64,000 bases of DNA, taken from Cryobacterium sp. GrIS_2_6 (lineage in GTDB: Bacteria; Actinomycetota; Actinomycetes; Actinomycetales; Microbacteriaceae). Location: the NCBI RefSeq assembly GCF_035984545.1, contig NZ_JAXCHP010000001.1, positions 3,162,001 through 3,226,000 of the forward strand, written 5' to 3'. The position numbers and the translations under genes were made by a program. Under the pieces are notes generated by a model that had not been told where the DNA came from, searched no databases, and was given only the letters and a program-made list of their open reading frames with translations. Shown piece after piece: positions 9,201-17,699 of this stretch; the first letter of the stretch is position 1; the number at the start of each line of letters is the position of its first letter.

Positions 9201-9614
9201 CGGGTCGAAGGTGCGGGCGGCGACGGTGGCGGAGTTGACGACAGCCGTGCCGTTCGGCACACCGGATCCGCCGAGGACGGCGACCGTGATCGCCGGGAAT
9301 GCGGCGTGTGCGGCGAGGGTTTCGTTCGCGTTGACACGTTCACAGCTGAAGGCGCCGGTCACGGCGTTCGGAACCGTGCAGCTCCAGCCGGTGCCGGTCG
9401 CCCCCGTGACGGTGATGCCGGCGGGCAGCGGCTGGGTGGGGGTGTCCGTGACCGTGAAGTTGTGTCCGGCGACGGCCCCGACCGCGGTGTCCGGTCCGGT
9501 GTTGCTGACGGTGATGCTGAACGCGTCCGGCGTGCTGCGCCCGGCGACGAGAGCCGAGCCGACCGTCTTGGCCGGGGTGACGTCGGCCGCATCGATGTGC
9601 GCGTCAGCGGTCAC
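6279..9614 (-). CDS. DUF11-repeat surface protein, C-terminal part with LAHTG sorting signal
   Basis: This 1111-residue frame contains eight DUF11 (conserved repeat domain) units. Each begins like ADLGITKT and carries cores such as YSLSVTNHGPSDAPAG and VTDTLPAG. It ends LAHTGITLPVGLLALLALLL, then RRRRAQRAE: an LAxTG-type sortase motif, a hydrophobic segment and a basic tail. It has no signal peptide. Its GTG overlaps the TGA of the upstream frame, and the repeat pattern continues across the junction. It is therefore either translated by coupling or is the second half of one roughly 2800-residue protein split by a -1-type frameshift. Cell-wall anchoring depends on the upstream half supplying the signal peptide. 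Confidence 0.85.
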   Translation of the reverse strand: MTADAHIDAADVTPAKTVGSALVAGRSTPDAFSITVSNTGPDTAVGAVAGHNFTVTDTPTQPLPAGITVTGATGTGWSCTVPNAVTGAFSCERVNANETLAAHAAFPAITVAVLGGSGVPNGTAVVNSATVAARTFDPLLGNNTASATSTVTTSADLGITKLASGVFAAGDTATWTIDVTNAGPSTSVGPITVTDTLPGHLSAVSVTGTGWTCTTAATPVTCVSAGGLALSATSRLTVTATIDSDFTGSLTNTAAVAGTTPDPNPANNSSAPRTPVGSATTLSIAKTLQDAQLVPGTDATYRFVVANTGRADARNVRITDALPDGLTFVRLATGTPGAWTCTETSTTPSTIGCVLTGTLQPGAGATQTVDVVVAVPSGLTGSIVNTATAGADNAPDASGNTNTGLTGKADLGITKTHPAGAVTAGTDLTYSLSVTNHGPSDAPAGTVVTDHIPAGLVARGADGGGDWTCAAPVGQDVTCTSTSILPVGATAGVVSVTVGIPANAGPAGFTNVADVTGVLDEPTPNAHPDSASDPTDVTTHADVTIVKTIVPSARTVTAGGSIGYALTVTNAGPSTADALTVADTLPAGFTATAISGAGWTCVLASLSCTRAQLGVTNSVISVTASVAAAVPDGTRAVNTATVGWTDSRSSAHTDTDTVPVKVVAIADLELNQSTATVTPLAGADVVFDFALRNVGPSDAIGPITITDTLPAGLRYRSNTVGWICVASAVAASAPQVVTCTLGDGSTGLAAGGTATALSITVNTDPTLGAVTLDNPAIAATPTTESTLVNNPSPVRVLFARSADLHLVKTHTGSGAIGAPTAFTLTVSNAGPSSAVGVRVIDTLPVGLTWVDSAGSDPAWSCSAAASTPIGATDVSCTLATPVAPGADAPTLVVSALVDARSFPTVTNAAAVTAVTPDPDPANNSATDPLGVAPLVSLAVTKHHTGQAIIGSNLDYLVSVTNTGATADPGGFTVVDVLPAGLSYVAGHGDDVTCAAVSDGTGDSASGAPGSDAALVTCTFAGALPVGATRTVTITVSVLATAFPTVVNTVTAHSLYADPTAPAAQASDSATVLKALAHTGITLPVGLLALLALLLGAALVLTSRRRRAQRAE

Positions 9615-12600
9615 CGGCTCGCCGCGTACGGGGCGGGGCCGGCGTGTCCGGTCGCACCGGTGGTATCCGTCGCGGAAGCCGAAAGGGTGTTGGTGTGGCG
9701 GATGCCCGCCCCGGCTCCCGGAGTGACGGTTGCCGCAGCGGTCGGCTGCGCACTGTAGCGGATGCTGATGACGATTCCGGGGGCCACGGCCGTGAACGCG
9801 GGCCAGACCAGGGTCTGCACTCCGCTCGCGGTGGTCACCGTCGGGTCGCCGAGGGGCCCGGCCGCGCCGCTCCCGATCGAGACCGTGCCGGAACCGGCGA
9901 GGTACACCCAGTTCGCGGGGAGGGCATCCGTCGGGGTGACGGTCGCCGCGGTGCCGGCTCCGGTGTTTGTGAGCGTCAGTGTCCAGCCGAACGGGGTGTT
10001 CACGTATGCGGTCGCACCGTTGGTCGCGGTCTTGGCGAGGCCGATGTGCGGGAAGCGCGGGGTGACCGCTGCCGTCGCCGTCGGCGGGTTGGCGGTGTAA
10101 ACACGGCCGCCGGCCGCCAGGGAGGCGTAGCTCGTCACGCTCACGCTGTTCACGATCGCGCTGCCGGTGAGGCTCTTGGACGCGGCCAGCCTGGCGTCGA
10201 AGGTCAGGGTGACGGACGCGTTCTTGGCGATAGTCGGCATCGTCCAGGTGATGGTCGTGCCGGAGAGCACACCATTGCCGGAGATATTCGTCACGCTCGC
10301 AGGGTCGATCCCGGCGGGAAGGGTGTCGACGATGGTCACGGCGAACGCGTCGGACGTCGTTGCTGTGTTCGCGTTGGTCGCGGTGACGGTGTACGTGAAG
10401 GCCTGTCCGGGTTCCGGAGTGGCGTTGGAGACGGTCTTGGCGATTCTGAGCACCGGTTCGAGCACGGTGACGCCCGCTGATCCGGCCGGGCCGGTGCGGT
10501 CGAAGCCCGATGCGGCATTGGCCGGATCGGACTTGGCCGTGTCGTTCCAGCGCGGAGCCGCCGTGTTGGTCAGCAACGTTCCCGCGGTGTTGGCGGGTGC
10601 CGTGGTGACGGTGCCGGTGACCGAGACGGTGACGGTGCGGTCCTCGGTCGCAGCGACGACGTCCCCGAGGAGCCAACCGATCTTCTGGCCGGACGGGGCG
10701 AGGGTGAAACCGGGGCCCTTGGGCAGCGTGGCGATGCAGTCGACGGCGGTCGCGGTACGACAGGCGACCGTGGCGGAGCCGGCGTTCGCGGTCACGCCGG
10801 CTGGCAGGGTGTCAATGATGGATGCGTTGTAGAAGTTGACGTTCTTGGGCAGGGTTACGGTGATCGTGTATGCGACCGCGCCGCCGACCGCAACGGCGTT
10901 CGGGGTGGCCGTCTTGACCGTCGTGGCACCTTCGACCGTGACGACGGCCGACGCGGCGGCGGAGACAACGCGCTCGACGACGGCGTTATTCGCTCCGTTG
11001 CCGCTCAGGGTCGAGCCGGTAACGCTCGCCGCGTTGGTGTACGTGACGAGACCGGCGGAGTTGGGTGCGACCCGTGCCGAATAGGTGAGCACGGTGGTGG
11101 CGGGGGCCAGGAGTGCACCGGTGCCGGGGAGCACCCAGCCGAGCCTGGTGGTTCCGGTGCCGCAACCGTTGGTGCCGTCCCCGGGCACGCTCGTCGTCGT
11201 CGGCGAAGCGGCAGGGGAGAGGAAGGCCGTCAGGGTCAGTCCCGCGGGCAGGCAGTCGACAACGACGGAGTCGTAGGCTGCGGGGCGGCCGGCGGTGTTG
11301 CCGGCCGTGAGAGTGAAGGTCACGATGTCATTGCCCTGGGCGGTGGGCTTGTCGACGATCTTGGCGAGGGTCGGCAGTGGGGTCACGACCGTGATGGCCT
11401 TGGCCGCGGTGCGCGGGGTCACCGCGGTCCCGCCGAGGGTGCCGTTGCTCGCGAAGGTCGCGGTGTTGGTGAGCGTTCCGGAGGCCAGACCGACGCCGAC
11501 GAGCACGCCGGGCAGCGTCACCGTGAAGATCTGGTCCACGGCGGTGGTGTTGTCGAAGGTTGCAGGGAAGGTCAGGGCGCCATTCGTCGGGTCGAATGAG
11601 CCGCCGGCCGGCACGCTCGACACTGTCGCGACGGTTCCGACCGGAATGGTCAGTCCGGCCGGGAGCGCGTCGGAGAGCTTTCCGTTGTACACGGTCGAAT
11701 GAGCAGGCACCGTGACGGAGAAGGTGTAGTCGACGAGTTCCCCCGCGACGGCCTGGTTTGCGGTGTTGCCGGTCGCCACGATCCGGGACACGCCGGTCTT
11801 GGCCACGGCGGCGTCGGCGAGGCGAATCTGCGCGGTGCTGTTGGCCGGGAGCGCATTCCCGTCGGTGTCATGGGCCGGGTTCAGCGAGCCCTTCGGGAAG
11901 TAGCCCGTGTCGCCGCCCGCGGTGTTCGGCGAGGTGAAGGCGACGACGGATGCCGTATTCGGGAACACCGTCGACACGCTCACGCCGGTGGGAACCGTCA
12001 CCGCATAGCTGAGCCGGGTGGCTGCCGCTCCTGGGGCGAGTGAACCCGGAACGGTCCAGACGATGACGCTGCGAGCGTTGGCCGGCACGGCATTTGTGGT
12101 CGGGTAGCCGGAGTCACCGGGATTCAGGCAGCTGCCGGCGGGTGTGATCGACGCGACGATCCACGTGGTGCAGGTGTAGCCGGCGGGGAGGGCGTCCCAG
12201 ACCTGTACGGCAGCGACCGGCACATCGGTGCCTGCGGCGGCCGTTCCGGTGTTCGCCACGTCGAGGGCGTACGTCACGACGTCGCCCTCCGTGACCCTGA
12301 CGTCTGTTGCCGGCGCGGCCGGGGCTGCAGCGTTGACGGCGGAGATCTTCTTGGCGAGGGAGACGGTGGGGGCAGGGGCGATCGCGTAGTCGACCTGGTC
12401 ACGGAGAGCGAGCACGGCGCCCGCCGTGGATTCCTGGCGGTACTTCATCAGGTTCGCGGTGATGTCGACGACGGCGGTCGGCGACGTCGACGTGACGATG
12501 GCGCTCACGAAGAGGGTCAGGGTTGCGCCCTTGGCGACGTAGAGCTCGGTCGATCCGTTGTCCGGCGTGCCGAGGTTCCAGGCGGCGGGCAGGGTGCCGG

Positions 12601-14674
12601 CCGGGGTTGCCGACTCGGTGCCGGTTGCGGGGGTCACGGCGACGGTGCTTCCTGACGCGGGCGCGAAGCCGTCGAAGCTCGTTCCGACCGGGGTGAAGTC
12701 GGTGATCCGGGCGTTGCGGGTGCGGGTTGAGCTTGCGAACGCCACGGTCAGCTGGAAGCAGACCTTGTCGCCGAGGTGGTAGGTCGGCATCTGGGTGTCT
12801 GTGTAGTTGGGCGCGTTGACCGCGGCGGCGCAGTCAACGGCGGTGCCACCGGCGGCCGGGCGGGGAAGCACCTTCTTGGTGATGGTCGGGCTGGATGACG
12901 CGAGGCCGGCCGACGAGTCGTCTGTGACCGGCGTGCTGCCGAGGCCGGCGGTGACGTCGGTCGTCGTGCCGGTGATCCCGACGGTGTTGAGGAAGCTGTC
13001 TCCCGCGACGGTCGGCCCGCTTTGGCTGTCTCCGGCGTAGGTCGAAGACATCAGTGCGTCGTAGCCGATCGTGCGACTCGTGTTCACCGGGAGACTCGTC
13101 GGGTTCGGCGTGAGCACGACCGTGAAACTGCCGTCGGCGTTGGCGACGACGCTGTCGACGGTGGCGCCCGTCACCGTGCCGCCTCCGGTGCAGCCGGCCG
13201 GCAGCTGACCGACCCGCGGACCGGTGACCACGACGGAAGCGGGCATGATCGGGCAGAGCCCGTTGGGAACGACGTCGGTGATCGTCATCGCGGAATCGGT
13301 GGTGTACTCACTCGATCGAAGCAGCAGGGTGAAGTGCGCGATGCCGTCGGACACGAAGTCCGGGGAGTCCACGGATTTGACGATCGACAGGTCCATGGCC
13401 TTGACGGTCACGGAGTCGCTCGAGGTTGCGGCAGCATCCGCGGGCGTGGCGACGGGGCCGGTGTATGTGCCGGTGGCGACTGCGGTGTTCGTGAGGCCCT
13501 GGCCGGCGGCGGCCGGCGCCTCCTGGCGAGTCGATGCCCCGGTGTTGTTGTTCAGGTTGGCCGCCTGCAGGCGCGCGGCAGCGTTGGGCACCTGGCCGGC
13601 GGGCCACATCGTGTTGGCCTTCAGCGGGATCGCGGCCGAATAGGTGATGGTGCGGGTGGACCCGGCCGTGAGGGTGCCCAGGTTCCAGGTGACCTTCGTG
13701 AAGACCTGGCCGAGGAAGCCTGCGCGGTCGTTGACCGTTTCGACGAGCGCGGGAGTCGCGCAGGAGGGACCGCCGGTGGAGGAGCCGAGCGGGCCGCTGC
13801 GCGGGTATTCCTCGGTGCCCGCCACACTGTTGTCGACACGGCCGCAACCGAGGAATTCGAGGCCGGCCGGGAGGTAGTCGACGAGCACGACGCCGGTCGT
13901 GGCGGCGACCCCGGTGTTCCTGGTGGTGATTGTGTAGACGGTGGCCTGGTCCTGTGCGCCGCGCATGAGTTCATGCTCGGGGCTCGGTTCGGTCTTGGTG
14001 ACCTTGAGGGCGGCGACCTTCGTGGAAACGGGAGCGACGGCATCCGTGAATGCGAAGCTGCCTGCGACGACGACGCCGGTTGTCGGCGTGAACTTGGCAA
14101 GCAGTCGAGGGTCGGTCTGGCCGTAGACGGCCGCATTGCCGGGGATGGGAGATCCGACCAGGAAGACGGAGGGGTTGGGCGTGATCCCGAAGGTGAGGCC
14201 GGTGGTGCTTCCGTGCACGAGGTCGGCGATGTTCGGCCAGATCAGCACCTGGTGGGTGACCGCCGGCGGCCCCACGACGTCGGTGATCGTCACGATGGTC
14301 GGGTCAGGGAGGGCCGGGCCGCTTGCCCCTGCCGTACTGCCGGGCACGTAGCTCGCGCCGGCGGGCAGCTGGTACCGGAATGCGAGGTTGTAGTAGTCCG
14401 TTGTACCGCCGGCAGGAGCCGTCGCGGTGAGACTCACGGTCGCGTTTTCGCCCGCGAGGATGGTCGGCGTACTGCTGGCCGTGAGGGTGACGAGCCCGGC
14501 AGCGGTCGCCGGGGCGACAATCGCGCCGACGGTCAGGCCGACGGCGACGAGCAGGCCGGCCAGGACGCTGGCCGTGATCCGCATGTGCGCCCGGGCCGGG
14601 GCGAGGAAACCATGGTCGAAGAGGATCTGACGCTTTTTGTGGCGCGGCACGATGGCATGGCGGAAGAGCGGCAT
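9611..14674 (-). CDS. DUF11-repeat surface protein, N-terminal part with signal peptide
   Basis: This 1687-residue frame starts with an unusual 30-residue basic extension, then a signal peptide from Met31 (MRITASVLAGLLVAVGLTVG) with a likely Ala-x-Ala cleavage site near residue 59. About nine DUF11-like beta-sandwich units follow, with signatures such as VVLVDYLPAGLEF, VDTLPAGIDPA and YTVTATNAN. GGAG lies about 9 nt before ATG 14674. The frame stops inside what should be the link to the next unit (GHAGPAPYAAS, then R and stop), and the next frame continues the pattern at 9614. Such proteins are large adhesin-like wall proteins; binding partners are unknown. Confidence 0.87.
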   Translation of the reverse strand: MPLFRHAIVPRHKKRQILFDHGFLAPARAHMRITASVLAGLLVAVGLTVGAIVAPATAAGLVTLTASSTPTILAGENATVSLTATAPAGGTTDYYNLAFRYQLPAGASYVPGSTAGASGPALPDPTIVTITDVVGPPAVTHQVLIWPNIADLVHGSTTGLTFGITPNPSVFLVGSPIPGNAAVYGQTDPRLLAKFTPTTGVVVAGSFAFTDAVAPVSTKVAALKVTKTEPSPEHELMRGAQDQATVYTITTRNTGVAATTGVVLVDYLPAGLEFLGCGRVDNSVAGTEEYPRSGPLGSSTGGPSCATPALVETVNDRAGFLGQVFTKVTWNLGTLTAGSTRTITYSAAIPLKANTMWPAGQVPNAAARLQAANLNNNTGASTRQEAPAAAGQGLTNTAVATGTYTGPVATPADAAATSSDSVTVKAMDLSIVKSVDSPDFVSDGIAHFTLLLRSSEYTTDSAMTITDVVPNGLCPIMPASVVVTGPRVGQLPAGCTGGGTVTGATVDSVVANADGSFTVVLTPNPTSLPVNTSRTIGYDALMSSTYAGDSQSGPTVAGDSFLNTVGITGTTTDVTAGLGSTPVTDDSSAGLASSSPTITKKVLPRPAAGGTAVDCAAAVNAPNYTDTQMPTYHLGDKVCFQLTVAFASSTRTRNARITDFTPVGTSFDGFAPASGSTVAVTPATGTESATPAGTLPAAWNLGTPDNGSTELYVAKGATLTLFVSAIVTSTSPTAVVDITANLMKYRQESTAGAVLALRDQVDYAIAPAPTVSLAKKISAVNAAAPAAPATDVRVTEGDVVTYALDVANTGTAAAGTDVPVAAVQVWDALPAGYTCTTWIVASITPAGSCLNPGDSGYPTTNAVPANARSVIVWTVPGSLAPGAAATRLSYAVTVPTGVSVSTVFPNTASVVAFTSPNTAGGDTGYFPKGSLNPAHDTDGNALPANSTAQIRLADAAVAKTGVSRIVATGNTANQAVAGELVDYTFSVTVPAHSTVYNGKLSDALPAGLTIPVGTVATVSSVPAGGSFDPTNGALTFPATFDNTTAVDQIFTVTLPGVLVGVGLASGTLTNTATFASNGTLGGTAVTPRTAAKAITVVTPLPTLAKIVDKPTAQGNDIVTFTLTAGNTAGRPAAYDSVVVDCLPAGLTLTAFLSPAASPTTTSVPGDGTNGCGTGTTRLGWVLPGTGALLAPATTVLTYSARVAPNSAGLVTYTNAASVTGSTLSGNGANNAVVERVVSAAASAVVTVEGATTVKTATPNAVAVGGAVAYTITVTLPKNVNFYNASIIDTLPAGVTANAGSATVACRTATAVDCIATLPKGPGFTLAPSGQKIGWLLGDVVAATEDRTVTVSVTGTVTTAPANTAGTLLTNTAAPRWNDTAKSDPANAASGFDRTGPAGSAGVTVLEPVLRIAKTVSNATPEPGQAFTYTVTATNANTATTSDAFAVTIVDTLPAGIDPASVTNISGNGVLSGTTITWTMPTIAKNASVTLTFDARLAASKSLTGSAIVNSVSVTSYASLAAGGRVYTANPPTATAAVTPRFPHIGLAKTATNGATAYVNTPFGWTLTLTNTGAGTAATVTPTDALPANWVYLAGSGTVSIGSGAAGPLGDPTVTTASGVQTLVWPAFTAVAPGIVISIRYSAQPTAAATVTPGAGAGIRHTNTLSASATDTTGATGHAGPAPYAASR

Positions 14675-14859
14675 GACGGGTACTCCAGGGTAAGCAATGC
14701 GAGCAGCGCTGGTTCGGCGTACGCGGGGTATTTCGGGTGCCCGGGTACGCAGAAGCGTCCCTGTTCAGTACGTTTCCTAGAAGCTACCGGCTGCGCATCG
14801 GGCCGGTCCATCCCTCGGATGACCCCAGTGCGGGGCGGAGCCCTCCCCCAGAACGGGGC

Positions 14860-14931
14860 GGCTCCGTTTCCGGCTCCGTTTCCGGCTCCGGTTCCGGCGC
14901 CGGCTCCGGCGCCGGCTCCGGCTCCGGCTCC
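14860..14931. repeat. Hexanucleotide tandem repeat (12 units of GGCTCC-like)
   Basis: Twelve consecutive 6-bp units run from 14860 to 14931. Seven are GGCTCC; the others are GTTTCC, GGTTCC or GGCGCC. The tract lies 9 bp past the stop codon of the SpoU methyltransferase gene and about 185 bp upstream of the start of the DUF11 surface-protein gene. Such microsatellites can change length by slippage. Whether this affects either gene cannot be told from one sequence. The remaining 14675-14859 should hold the surface-protein promoter, but no clear -35/-10 pair stands out. Confidence 0.85.
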
Positions 14932-14940
14932 GTGAGCGGG

Positions 14941-15597
14941 CTACTTGAAGCGGTGCTGAAGCACCCAGTCGTGCATCGCGACGGCGGCGGCAGCCGAGGC
15001 GTTGATCGAGCGCGTCGACCCGAACTGGCTGATCTCGAGCACAGCGTCCGCCGCGGCGATCGCCTCGTCGGAGAGGCCGGGGCCTTCCTGGCCGAACAGG
15101 AGCACGCAGCGCTCCGGGATCGCGAAGGTTTCGATCAGCACGCTGCCGGGCACGTTGTCGATGGCGATGATCGGCAGGCCCTCGTTCGCCGCCCAGAGCA
15201 CGAACGTGGAGACATCCGCGTGATGCAGCACGTGCTGGTACCGGTCGGTGACCATGGCGCCGCGCTTGTTCCAGCGCTTGCGCCCGATGATGTGCACGGT
15301 GTCCGCACCGAAGGCGTTGGCGCTGCGCACGATCGAGCCGATGTTCATGTCGTGCTGCCAGTTCTCGATCGCAACGTGGAAGGGGTGGCGCTTCTCATCG
15401 AGATCGGCGACGATCGCGGCCATCGACCAGTACCGGTATCGGTCGATCACGTTGCGGGTGTCGCCGTGCTCGAGCAGCTCGGGGTCGTAGAACTCCTCCT
15501 CCGGCAACTCGCCCTGCCACGGCCCGACCCCGTTCGTCGACAGCTCCACGGTCGGTGCGGCGGTCGGTGCGGAAGTGGGGAGCAGCGGTTCAGTCAC
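14941..15597 (-). CDS. SpoU/TrmH-family RNA 2'-O-ribose methyltransferase
   Basis: This 218-residue protein has the three SPOUT signature motifs in order: NIGSIVRSANAFGAD (motif 1), VLLFGQEGPGLSDEAI (motif 2) and GSTRSINASAAAAVAMHDW (motif 3). They form the trefoil-knot S-adenosylmethionine site. The family methylates the 2'-OH of tRNA or rRNA nucleotides; which RNA is the target cannot be read from sequence. The N-terminal 35 residues are low-complexity and probably flexible. The GTG start at 15597 follows GGTGGAG at rather short spacing. It diverges from mntH. Confidence 0.9.
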   Translation of the reverse strand: MTEPLLPTSAPTAAPTVELSTNGVGPWQGELPEEEFYDPELLEHGDTRNVIDRYRYWSMAAIVADLDEKRHPFHVAIENWQHDMNIGSIVRSANAFGADTVHIIGRKRWNKRGAMVTDRYQHVLHHADVSTFVLWAANEGLPIIAIDNVPGSVLIETFAIPERCVLLFGQEGPGLSDEAIAAADAVLEISQFGSTRSINASAAAAVAMHDWVLQHRFK

Positions 15598-15672
15598 CGC
15601 TCCACCGTATCCCGCCCCGCGCCTGCCCCCTCCCCGCGCGCGTGCTCGTGCCCAGGGCAGGGCGAGCGCGCG

Positions 15673-15693
15673 TATGATTTCGGTATGCCTAAA
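15673..15693 (+). promoter_or_regulatory. mntH promoter and putative MntR operator over the start codon
   Basis: TATGAT (15673-15678) is a good -10 box only 6 bp before the mntH ATG, and no Shine-Dalgarno precedes that ATG. The transcript therefore probably starts at or next to the A of ATG (leaderless). TTTCGGTATGCCTAAA at 15678-15693 is an imperfect palindrome covering the presumed transcription start and start codon. It fits an operator for the DtxR/MntR protein encoded downstream. No clear -35 box is visible. Confidence 0.55.
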
Positions 15694-16947
15694 AATTCTG
15701 GCAGCGCGGTAGCGAATGCGGCGCGGACGCCCGTAGCGCGCGCCCGGCTGGCGATGTTGCTCGGTCCCGCCATGGTCGCCGGCGTTGCCTACCTGGATCC
15801 GGGCAACGTGGCGAGCAATATGACCGCGGGAGCCCGGTTCGGGTACCTGCTGGTCTGGGTGGTGCTTTCGGGCAACCTGATGGCGTGGCTGATCCAGTAC
15901 CTCTCCGCGAAGCTCGGGATCGTGACCGGGCAGAGCCTGCCGGAGATCCTCGGCAGCCGGTTCCGGCATCCGTTTCTGCGACGGTTGTACTGGCTGCAGG
16001 CGGAGCTCGTCGCGATGGCGACCGACCTCGCGGAGATCATCGGCGGGGCGGTTGCGCTCTACCTGCTGTTCGGGCTGCCGCTGCTGCTCGGTGGCGTTAT
16101 CACGGGCACGGTTTCGATGCTCGTGCTGACCGCGCAGACCCGGCGTGGTGCACAGAGCTTCGAGCGGGTCATCGTCGCGATGCTGTGCGTGATCACGATC
16201 GGGTTCACCGCCGGGGTGTTCTTCGCCCCGCCGGACCCTGCGAGCGTGCTCGCCGGCCTCGTTCCGCGGTTCGAGGGCAGCAATTCGGTGCTGCTCGCGG
16301 CTTCGATCCTCGGTGCGACGATCATGCCGCACGCGATCTACGCGCACTCCGCCCTCGCCCGCGACCGGTTTCCGGGTGCCCACGACCGGCCGACCACGCA
16401 CCGCCTGCTCTGGGCCACCCGCTGGGACGTGACCCTCGCGATGATCCTCGCCGGCACCGTCAACGTGGCCCTGCTCGTCGTCGCCGCCTCTGCTCTGCAG
16501 GGCATTCCCGGAACCGACTCGCTTCCGGGCGCGTATGCCGCCCTGAAGTCAAGCCTCGGGCCGATCGTCGCGACGGTGTTCGCGATCGGCCTGCTCGCAT
16601 CCGGGCTCGCCTCCACCTCCGTCGGCGCGTACGCCGGTGCCGAGATCATGCACGGGCTGCTGCAGCTGCGATTGCCGCTGCTGGTCCGTCGCCTCGTCAC
16701 TCTAATCCCGGCGCTTATCATCCTCGGCCTCGGCCTCGACCCGACCGAGGCCCTCGTGCTGAGCCAGGTCGCGCTCTCCTTCGGGATCCCGTTCGCGCTG
16801 ATCCCACTTGTCTGGCTGACCTCGCGGCGGAGCCTGCTCGGCGAGTACACCAACCGCTGGTTCACGACCCTGGCCGGGATCATCACAGCCATCCTGCTGG
16901 TCACGCTCAATGTCGTCCTGCTCGTGCTGATTTTCACCGGAGCATAG
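15685..16947 (+). CDS. mntH: Nramp-family divalent metal (Mn2+/Fe2+) transporter
   Basis: This 420-residue, roughly 11-helix membrane protein is an Nramp/MntH proton-coupled Mn2+ importer. The metal-site motif DPGN in helix 1 (Asp38, Asn41) is intact. The helix-6 motif reads GATIMPHAIYAHS, with the MPH signature of true Nramp metal transporters. Length matches bacterial MntH. The ATG at 15685 lacks a Shine-Dalgarno and follows a TATGAT box by 6 bp, which suggests leaderless translation. A DtxR/MntR-type regulator begins 10 bp after the stop, so the pair forms a self-regulated manganese-homeostasis operon. Confidence 0.93.
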   Translation: MPKNSGSAVANAARTPVARARLAMLLGPAMVAGVAYLDPGNVASNMTAGARFGYLLVWVVLSGNLMAWLIQYLSAKLGIVTGQSLPEILGSRFRHPFLRRLYWLQAELVAMATDLAEIIGGAVALYLLFGLPLLLGGVITGTVSMLVLTAQTRRGAQSFERVIVAMLCVITIGFTAGVFFAPPDPASVLAGLVPRFEGSNSVLLAASILGATIMPHAIYAHSALARDRFPGAHDRPTTHRLLWATRWDVTLAMILAGTVNVALLVVAASALQGIPGTDSLPGAYAALKSSLGPIVATVFAIGLLASGLASTSVGAYAGAEIMHGLLQLRLPLLVRRLVTLIPALIILGLGLDPTEALVLSQVALSFGIPFALIPLVWLTSRRSLLGEYTNRWFTTLAGIITAILLVTLNVVLLVLIFTGA

Positions 16948-16957
16948 GGAACGGCGC

Positions 16958-17647
16958 ATGAAACACAACGGCACGAGCACCCCGGCATCTGAGGACTACC
17001 TCAAGACCATCTATGCGCACACCGAGTGGCAGCCGGAACCGATCAGCCCCTCCGCTCTTGCAGCCCGGCTCGGGATCGCTCCCTCCTCGGTCACGGAGAT
17101 GGTGAAGAAACTCGCGGCCGCCGGCCTCATCACGCACGTGCCGTACGGGCCCCTCTACCTCACCCCCGTCGGTCTCCTGCGCGCGAGCGCGGTCGTGCGG
17201 CGGCACCGCCTCATCGAGACCTGGCTCGTGCGCGAGATGGGCTACGACTGGGATGAGGTGCACGACGAGGCCGAGGTCCTCGAACACTCCCTCTCGGACC
17301 GGCTGCTCGACGCCATCGACGAACGCCTCGGCCGGCCGGCCGTCGACCCGCACGGGGACGCGATCCCCGCGGCCGACGGCTCAGTCACCGCGCGCGCCGG
17401 GATCGTCGCGGCCGAAGCCGGCCCCGGCCTTGTCGGCGTCGTCCTGCGGATCAGCGACCGGGATCCCGTCGTGCTCCGAGGCCTCGCACGCGACGGCATC
17501 GGGCCGGGAACCGTGCTCGCGCGGCTGGGACCGGGCGTGGTGCGGCTGCCGAACGGCAGCATCCGCCACCTGACCGATGCGGAGGCCGCGTCGATCTGGC
17601 TCGCTGCGGAGCCCACCGAAGAGCCCCGCGCGGAATCGAAGCGATGA
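16958..17647 (+). CDS. mntR: DtxR/MntR-family metal-dependent transcriptional regulator
   Basis: This 229-residue protein begins with the DtxR-family motif SEDYLKTIYAHTEW and a winged helix (ALAARLGIAPSSVTEMVKKL). A dimerisation and metal-binding domain follows (HRLIETWLVREMGYDWDEVH, DEAEVLEHSLSDRLLDAID). The C-terminal 80 residues resemble an SH3-like/FeoA domain. With bound Mn2+ or Fe2+ such proteins repress uptake genes. Placement 10 bp behind mntH argues for manganese as the co-repressor, though IdeR-type iron sensing cannot be excluded from sequence alone. AGGGAA precedes the ATG. A matching palindrome overlaps the mntH start. Confidence 0.88.
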   Translation: MKHNGTSTPASEDYLKTIYAHTEWQPEPISPSALAARLGIAPSSVTEMVKKLAAAGLITHVPYGPLYLTPVGLLRASAVVRRHRLIETWLVREMGYDWDEVHDEAEVLEHSLSDRLLDAIDERLGRPAVDPHGDAIPAADGSVTARAGIVAAEAGPGLVGVVLRISDRDPVVLRGLARDGIGPGTVLARLGPGVVRLPNGSIRHLTDAEAASIWLAAEPTEEPRAESKR

Positions 17648-17699
17648 CACCGACCAAACCCCGGAACGCTACTCTGGAGGGGAACCCGAGGAGCGCCGA

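Noticed and set aside
9605..9625. Programmed -1 ribosomal frameshift joining the two DUF11 frames
   Set aside because: No slippery heptamer or downstream structure is evident at the junction; coupling, mutation or sequence error are simpler.
6769..9758. Long + strand frames opposite the DUF11 gene
   Set aside because: Val/Thr/Ala-rich antisense shadows of the repeat protein; no family resemblance.
14737..15684. 316-residue + strand extension in front of mntH
   Set aside because: It is antisense to the SpoU methyltransferase and has no membrane or Nramp character; mntH starts at 15685.
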